Of a DNA stretch of 10,388 nucleotides, positions 7,351-10,388 are shown piece after piece (within the stretch, counting starts at the first letter, position 1; each line of letters opens with the position of its first letter). Below the pieces are notes generated by a model. That model searched no databases. It worked only from the letters and a program-made list of their open reading frames with translations, and was not told where the DNA came from. Origin of the DNA: JBBAFM01 sp041655415. Its GTDB lineage: Bacteria > Bacillota > Clostridia > Peptostreptococcales > JAAYPU01. The DNA is taken from NCBI GenBank assembly GCA_964429195.1, contig CAYSBC010000058.1, positions 1 to 10,388 on the forward strand, in the 5' to 3' direction. Made by a program: the position numbers and the translations under genes.

Positions 7351-7766
7351 GCCTTATTGCGACCGTATTTTTTTGCCTTATCTTTCGAGTCAAAATAGAT
7401 TTCCTGCATTACTTCAAAAAAAGCGTCTTTGTCATTCTCGTTGAGCTCCCCGCCAGCCATAAGTGCTCTGACACGGCTAATAGTGTTTGCTGCCTCAGCA
7501 GCGCCTTTAGAGCCATATTTTGATTTAGCTTCGCTGATGAAAATTTCCTCTTTGGTAAATTCAACGTCTTGAAAATCGTCCAAAAGAAAATCAACAGTTA
7601 CGTTAAGGGCTTCTGCAATACCAGCTAATACTTCATTGCTAGGGGTTCGCTGATCATTTTCGTAATATATGATGGCTCTTTTCTTAACACCGGCCATCCC
7701 GCCAAGTTGCTCCTGAGTAAGACCACGCCTCTTTCTCAAGATTACAATTTTCTCAGATAACTTCAT
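7347..7766 (-). CDS. XRE-family helix-turn-helix repressor, probable ImmR-like master regulator
   Basis: A 139-residue protein on the minus strand, with Shine-Dalgarno AGGAGA (complement of 7775-7780) 8 nt before its ATG. Residues about 5-62 form a Cro/cI-type HTH: KIVILRKRRGLTQEQLGGMAG, YYENDQRTPS and the following LAGIAEALNVTVDFLL helix are all canonical. The C-terminal half (65-139) is charged and helical, suited to dimerisation or to recognition by the peptidase. It is divergent from the ArpU-like gene; the shared intergenic stretch contains repeated GGACACCTAAT-type half-sites over a strong promoter. I infer that it represses that promoter and perhaps its own. Its end overlaps the ImmA-like gene (7347-7350). 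Confidence 0.87.
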   Translation of the reverse strand: MKLSEKIVILRKRRGLTQEQLGGMAGVKKRAIIYYENDQRTPSNEVLAGIAEALNVTVDFLLDDFQDVEFTKEEIFISEAKSKYGSKGAAEAANTISRVRALMAGGELNENDKDAFFEVMQEIYFDSKDKAKKYGRNKA

Positions 7767-7810
7767 TTTTCACATCTCCTAAAAATAGAACGTATATTCG
7801 CATATTTTCC

Positions 7811-7839
7811 TTGACAATGTGTTGGACACCTAATATAAT
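7811..7839 (+). promoter_or_regulatory. Consensus sigma-A promoter for the ArpU-like gene
   Basis: TTGACA (7811-7816) and TATAAT (7834-7839) both match consensus exactly with the optimal 17-bp spacer. It points away from the repressor gene, toward the regulator starting at 7922. Such a strong promoter normally needs tight repression, and a half-site occupies the spacer. Confidence 0.85.
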
Positions 7840-7879
7840 AACAGGTGCACTGGACACTTGTCAAGCTAATTAGGTGTTC
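7824..7879. promoter_or_regulatory. Putative operator array for the XRE repressor
   Basis: GGACACCTAAT (7824-7834) lies between -35 and -10; GGACACTTGTC (7852-7862) follows in the same orientation; ATTAGGTGTTC (7869-7879) is the inverse of the first with one mismatch. An extra AGGTG (7843-7847) pairs with the CACCT of the first site. Repeats overlapping the core promoter and start region are the usual arrangement for phage- and ICE-type repressors. Binding by the adjacent XRE protein is inferred. Confidence 0.6.
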
Positions 7880-7921
7880 GATGCTTTGTAAGTTTGGCAA
7901 CAAGACGAGAGGAGAACGAAC

Positions 7922-8488
7922 ATGATTCAAGCTAAAAAACAGAGCATTAATCAGATAATTTCAAGTAACAAGAAAGAGACAAACAAGAATATTTATCATA
8001 ATGCTAAAGTGTTGCTGAAGATATATTCAAAAACTGCTTGGGAAACCAGTGAAAAGTACAGTGATATTATTTATAGTTATGAGAATGAATATGGGATAAG
8101 CGATATCAGTGGACTGGAGATAATAGCATCATTAGCTGATGAAACAGAGCCAAGTGAGCTTTCTGAGCGCTTATTGTCAGTAGGAGAAAACAAGCTGATC
8201 ATTGATGCTGTTCACAGCGCATTAATAAGATTGAAAGAATACCCCCATAAAGGGGAGCTGTATTATCAGATTATATATAAAAACTACTTTGTTAATTATA
8301 AATACACCGAGAGCGAGATACTTGAAAGCTTATGCTTATCCAGAACGACATATTTCAGAAGAAGAAAAGAAGCGATACATCTGTTTGGGGTCAGTTTATG
8401 GAAATTAACAATTCCCAAAGTTCTCAATATGTTTGGTACAAATTTGGGACAAAATTGGAACGGTTCTGGTACTGACATGGTATTTTGA
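7922..8488 (+). CDS. ArpU/RinA-like phage-type transcriptional regulator
   Basis: A 188-residue protein with AGGAGA (7909-7914) 7 nt before ATG 7922. The N-terminal 110 residues are mostly helical and unassigned. Residues about 128-155 (YTESEILESLCLSRTTYFRRRKEA) form a sigma-region-4-like helix-turn-helix of the kind seen in ArpU, RinA and DUF1492-type late regulators of phages and conjugative elements. The end has the FGTNLGQNWN segment common in this group. These proteins activate late or transfer genes, often after loss of repression. Its promoter is consensus-strong and covered by repeats, so it is probably the main output of the XRE/ImmA switch. A terminator follows. Exact targets cannot be told from the sequence. 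Confidence 0.7.
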   Translation: MIQAKKQSINQIISSNKKETNKNIYHNAKVLLKIYSKTAWETSEKYSDIIYSYENEYGISDISGLEIIASLADETEPSELSERLLSVGENKLIIDAVHSALIRLKEYPHKGELYYQIIYKNYFVNYKYTESEILESLCLSRTTYFRRRKEAIHLFGVSLWKLTIPKVLNMFGTNLGQNWNGSGTDMVF

Positions 8489-8494
8489 AGGTGC

Positions 8495-8518
8495 TAGTAT
8501 GATAGCGTAGAGATACTA
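8495..8518. repeat. Short inverted repeat after the ArpU-like gene
   Basis: TAGTAT (8495-8500) and ATACTA (8513-8518) are complementary arms around a 12-nt loop, just after the stop codon and before the main terminator. It may be a processing hairpin or an operator; too short to be sure. Confidence 0.3.
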
Positions 8519-8545
8519 TGACCAAAATTGCATAACGAGTTAAGT

Positions 8546-8584
8546 AAAGGTCTTGCGCCGGAAAAAGGCGCAGGGCCTTTTTTT
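8546..8584 (+). terminator. Strong intrinsic terminator after the ArpU-like gene
   Basis: An 11-bp stem (8549-8559 with 8567-8577, two G-U pairs, core TGCGCC/GGCGCA) carries a 7-nt loop and is followed by seven T residues. A-T pairs extend the base by 3 bp. The G+C-rich core plus T-tract makes it one of the clearest signals in the window. Confidence 0.88.
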
Positions 8585-8728
8585 ATACCCTTTTTTGCGG
8601 TTTTGGCAAGAAAGGGCGCTATCAATGACAGCAAGAAACCGATCCCCTTAACTTTCAGATTTTTCAGCCCTGAAGTGACAAGTCACTTCAAACATCAAAT
8701 CACTTGAAAAATTTGAAAGGAGATTGCT
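8585..8728 (+). promoter_or_regulatory. Leader region of the sigma-like gene with perfect palindrome
   Basis: This 144-nt gap holds no credible gene. TGAAGTGAC-AA-GTCACTTCA (8671-8690) is a perfect 9-bp-arm palindrome, and a further CACTT half-site follows at 8701-8705. Upstream are an 8-bp direct repeat GCAAGAAA (8606-8613 and 8631-8638) and complementary CGGTTT/AAACCG (8598-8603, 8636-8641). The palindrome lies about 40 nt before the ATG, a fitting place for an operator or a leader hairpin. AAAGGAG (8716-8722) is the ribosome site, 6 nt before ATG 8729. No convincing promoter hexamers were found. Confidence 0.5.
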
Positions 8729-9199
8729 ATGACAATCAATTATAAAAAAGCATATTTAACAGATGGAACACAGGTAAAGATAACTGAGGAATTATTTCAG
8801 CAGTTAAGAGAATGGGAAAGAGAAGGACGTCCGATTCATTTCGGCTATATAGACATGCTAAAAGAAGAAGACAATGAAATGATCAACAAGCAGCGTTGTT
8901 ATAACACATTCAATATCTCATTAGAAGGTGAACTTGAAAAAGATTCATCTAACCCGATGTTGCTTAAAGACACAAGAGATGTTTCAGGCAAGGCAACCAG
9001 AAGCATTGAGATGCGAAACGCTATAAACTCCGTGCTTAGTCGTTGCTCCGACGCTCAAAGAAGAAGATTCATCAAGTATTACTATTTAGATTTCACCCTC
9101 GACATGATCGCTGCACAAGAGGGCTGCAGCTTCCAAACTGTACAGCGTTCTATCAAAAAAGTAGAAAAAAGGTTGGTTATTTTAAAAAATTTCTTCTAG
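8729..9199 (+). CDS. Sigma-70 region-4-like regulator of a mobile element
   Basis: A 156-residue protein with a clear ribosome site. The N-terminal part (1-60) begins with a YLTDGTQVKITEELFQQLREW segment common to sigma-like regulators in clostridial conjugative elements. Residues about 108-148 (SDAQRRRFIKYYYLDFTLDMIAAQ, then GCSFQTVQRSIKKVEKRL) match sigma region 4, the helix-turn-helix that contacts -35 elements. No region 2 is evident, so it resembles Orf7/TcdR-type small or partial sigma factors rather than a full housekeeping one. It probably activates excision or transfer genes. The stop is TAG (9197-9199), and the same frame stays open for another 60 codons. Confidence 0.75.
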   Translation: MTINYKKAYLTDGTQVKITEELFQQLREWEREGRPIHFGYIDMLKEEDNEMINKQRCYNTFNISLEGELEKDSSNPMLLKDTRDVSGKATRSIEMRNAINSVLSRCSDAQRRRFIKYYYLDFTLDMIAAQEGCSFQTVQRSIKKVEKRLVILKNFF

Positions 9200-9382
9200 G
9201 GGGGTGAAAAACATGCTCTCCCAACGCTATATAGTGTAGGGGTTTTTTCTAAATGGAAAAACCGCAGGCAAGTAATGCCTAAAGAGTTCATTGAAAATCG
9301 AATAAAAAGCATTTCAAGTACGAAAGCCATGCAGCGTAATACGAAAGCGACGGACAAGGACGCCAAAACCATTCTGCAGTGA
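9200..9382 (+). other. Open stretch in frame after the sigma-like gene; small ORFs of uncertain status
   Basis: From 9200 to TGA at 9380-9382 there is no stop in the sigma-gene frame (60 codons). Inside it ATG 9275 would give a 35-residue lysine-rich peptide beginning MPKEFIENRIKSIS. In other frames ATG 9213, behind a G-run at 9199-9204, gives an 8-residue peptide MLSQRYIV ending at 9239, and ATG 9253 gives the 9-residue MEKPQASNA. Stem-forming GGTTTTT/AAAAACC (9241-9247, 9257-9263) and AGGCA/TGCCT (9266-9270, 9276-9280) also occur. It may be a decayed exon, a leader-peptide region, or the 5' part of the structured RNA that follows. I cannot decide among these. Confidence 0.3.
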
Positions 9383-9736
9383 TGACAAACTGTAAACCGG
9401 ATAGACGATCCAAGATTGCGAGCGACATACCTTGTCTGGGGATATCCTAAGCCGTTAATGATAGACGGCATTCGCCATGACCTGTGTGGTGCTGAAACTT
9501 CCTAAACGTTGGGCGGTCATACGATAGGACATAGAAGTCCTTAAAAATGGGCGGGTGAAACTCCATGCGGTAGGTTATCTCTACCGGCTTGAAATGTTGG
9601 TTGAAATCTGAAAGACATATACAATGCGGCATCTGTGCATTACCGGTGCCGCATGAATATATCTTTTGGAAATAGGGACTGTAAAGTAAAAATGAAAGAT
9701 TAGATGACTCAGACATAGAAATGCTACGAAAGGAGC
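9383..9736 (+). ncRNA. Probable group II intron 5' region (domain I-like), lacking its encoded protein
   Basis: There is no plausible gene but many nested hairpins: GCCGT/ACGGC (9451-9455, 9465-9469), AGGAC/GTCCT (9526-9530, 9537-9541), ATGG/CCAT (9547-9550, 9563-9566), CGGTAG/CTACCG (9568-9573, 9581-9586) and ATGCGGCA/TGCCGCAT (9624-9631, 9647-9654). The order GTCCT, A-run, ATGGG, GGTGAAA, CCAT, GGTAGGT, CTACC is the pattern I know from domain I of bacterial group II introns. The end, ATGCTACGAAAGGAGCAA (9721-9738), looks like the ribosome site before an intron-encoded reverse transcriptase, but no such protein follows. The 5' boundary is unclear: GTGTAG at 9234 and GTGATG at 9379 are candidates, neither the usual GTGYG. 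Domains V and VI are not visible, so the intron is interrupted or truncated. Confidence 0.55.
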
Positions 9737-9860
9737 AACTTTCAGCCCCAAAAGGATTATAAAAGCAATCTGATTTTGGTAAAGGGTAAAATAAACACGC
9801 TAAAGCGTGCCCTTGACAAAAATCAGAAAGCTTTGAAAGGGTGGCGAAGGGCTGAAAGTT
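9737..9860. repeat. Nested 124-bp imperfect hairpin with 12-bp perfect arms
   Basis: AACTTTCAGCCC (9737-9748) is the exact complement of GGGCTGAAAGTT (9849-9860). Inside are four more nested pairings: AAAGC/GCTTT (9762-9766, 9830-9834), CTGATTTT/AAAATCAG (9770-9777, 9819-9826), AAGGG/CCCTT (9782-9786, 9810-9814) and CACGC/GCGTG with a TAAA loop (9796-9809). Together they fold the whole stretch into one long hairpin. It could be a MITE-like remnant, facing ends of two IS copies, or a structured end of the IS to the right. Confidence 0.75.
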
Positions 9861-10388
9861 AAGCCGTGATTAGGCTACGAGGTAATACTTGCGTTTCTGC
9901 CTTTCAGACAGACTAAGCCCTGCAACCTGAGCCGGAGTCATATCATTCAAGGAAGAATGAGGACGAACGAAATTGTAGAAGAAGACGAACATGGCAATAA
10001 GGTTGTTGGCAGACTCAAAAGAATTAAAACCCTGCTTGGTCTTGTACCAGGCCTTGAACTGTTTGTGAAACGCCTCGATGAGGTTGTTGGAGATATCGTC
10101 CTTAAAGGACTGGACGCGGATATGAGTGGTGCCGAACACGGCTTTTACAGGCTGTTTGTAAGCGGAATAGCGGTCTGAAACGATAGACACTGGGGTTCCC
10201 ATATGTTTGACGGAGTTGAACAGGGAGAAAGCCTGAGAGGAGTTACGCCGGGGTGACAAGTGAAAACCAAGGACAAAACGGGTCTCAGAGTCAATGATGA
10301 ACCAGATATAGTGCTTGACGCCGCAGATTTTCACAACAGTTTCGTCGGCATGCCATTCATCGGAGTTGAAATCGAGGGCAGGTATTAG
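9849..10388 (-). mobile_element. Insertion sequence, partial, IS6/IS240-like
   Basis: The element carries the transposase on the minus strand and continues past the window. GGGCTGAAAGTTAAG at 9849-9863 is a candidate terminal repeat: it starts with GGG and lies only about 10-20 bp from the transposase stop, as in compact IS6-type elements. If the terminus is instead at 9737, the whole hairpin belongs to the IS. The opposite end and any target duplication are not visible. Base composition is clearly richer in G+C than the genes to the left, which suggests separate origin. Confidence 0.55.
9870..10388 (-). CDS. DDE transposase (IS6/IS240-like), N-terminus outside window
   Basis: The frame is open from the right edge of the window to the stop at 9870-9872 (172 codons plus stop); GTG at 10332-10334 is internal, not the start, because the family motif WHADETVVKI is encoded just before it. 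The catalytic acidic residues are D in HADE (codon 10344-10346), D in VSDRYSAY (10173-10175) and E in LIEAFHKQFK (10074-10076), followed by the RPHSSLNDMTPAQVAGL tail. The motif order fits the DDE domain of IS6/IS240-type transposases, which insert by cointegrate formation. The N-terminal DNA-binding part is missing only because the window ends. No frameshift is seen in the visible part, so the enzyme may be active. Other DDE families with the same tail cannot be excluded. Confidence 0.8.
   Translation of the reverse strand, partial: LIPALDFNSDEWHADETVVKICGVKHYIWFIIDSETRFVLGFHLSPRRNSSQAFSLFNSVKHMGTPVSIVSDRYSAYKQPVKAVFGTTHIRVQSFKDDISNNLIEAFHKQFKAWYKTKQGFNSFESANNLIAMFVFFYNFVRPHSSLNDMTPAQVAGLSLSERQKRKYYLVA

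Noticed and set aside
9196..9716. Two minus-strand open frames of about 90 codons across the structured region
   Set aside because: No ribosome sites or protein-like domains; the stretch is better explained by paired RNA helices on the plus strand.
9957..10178. Plus-strand open frame of 73 codons opposite the transposase
   Set aside because: It is antisense to the DDE motifs and has no support of its own.
10332..10334. GTG as transposase start codon
   Set aside because: The frame stays open upstream and encodes the family motif containing the first catalytic Asp, so the true start is beyond the window.

Overview
The window looks like part of an integrative and conjugative (or related mobile) element from a low-GC Firmicute, most likely a gut-type Clostridia lineage. 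The reasons are the AT-rich coding with strong AAGGAGG-type ribosome binding sites, a membrane-anchored NlpC/P60 hydrolase and a sortase of the kind carried in conjugation modules, an XRE repressor with an ImmA/IrrE-type peptidase, two small sigma/ArpU-like regulators, and intron and IS debris. Species cannot be named from sequence alone.

Region 1 (1-4356) is a defence operon on the + strand. It holds the 3' end of a type III restriction-modification methyltransferase (mod), an AbiJ-like protein with a HEPN-type C-terminal domain, the complete type III helicase-nuclease subunit (res), and a 69-residue zinc-ribbon protein, closed by a GNRA-loop terminator. The genes are packed tightly (1-nt gap, 4-nt ATGA overlap, 13-nt gap), so the HEPN protein is almost certainly made together with Mod and Res. 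This embedded abortive-infection-type gene is the most interesting item in the window.

Region 2 (4381-6730) is a two-gene cell-envelope unit: an Ala/Lys-rich, single-pass membrane protein with an extracellular NlpC/P60 peptidase domain, then a class D/C-like sortase with His and Cys in place but Lys where the catalytic Arg is expected. The pair fits local wall remodelling for a conjugation channel.

Region 3 (6731-9199) is the control region. An ImmA/IrrE-type metallopeptidase (+) converges on an XRE repressor (-) with a 4-bp overlap. The repressor diverges from an ArpU-like regulator (+) driven by a consensus TTGACA-N17-TATAAT promoter with repeated GGACACCTAAT-type operator half-sites. A strong terminator and a palindrome-bearing leader precede a sigma-region-4-like regulator.

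Region 4 (9200-10388) is degraded or composite. It has a short open stretch in frame with the sigma-like gene, a densely structured RNA resembling the 5' domains of a group II intron with no reverse transcriptase behind it, a nested 124-bp hairpin, and the 3' two-thirds or so of a DDE transposase (IS6/IS240-like) on the - strand running off the window. The simplest reading is that an IS has landed where the intron-encoded protein should begin.
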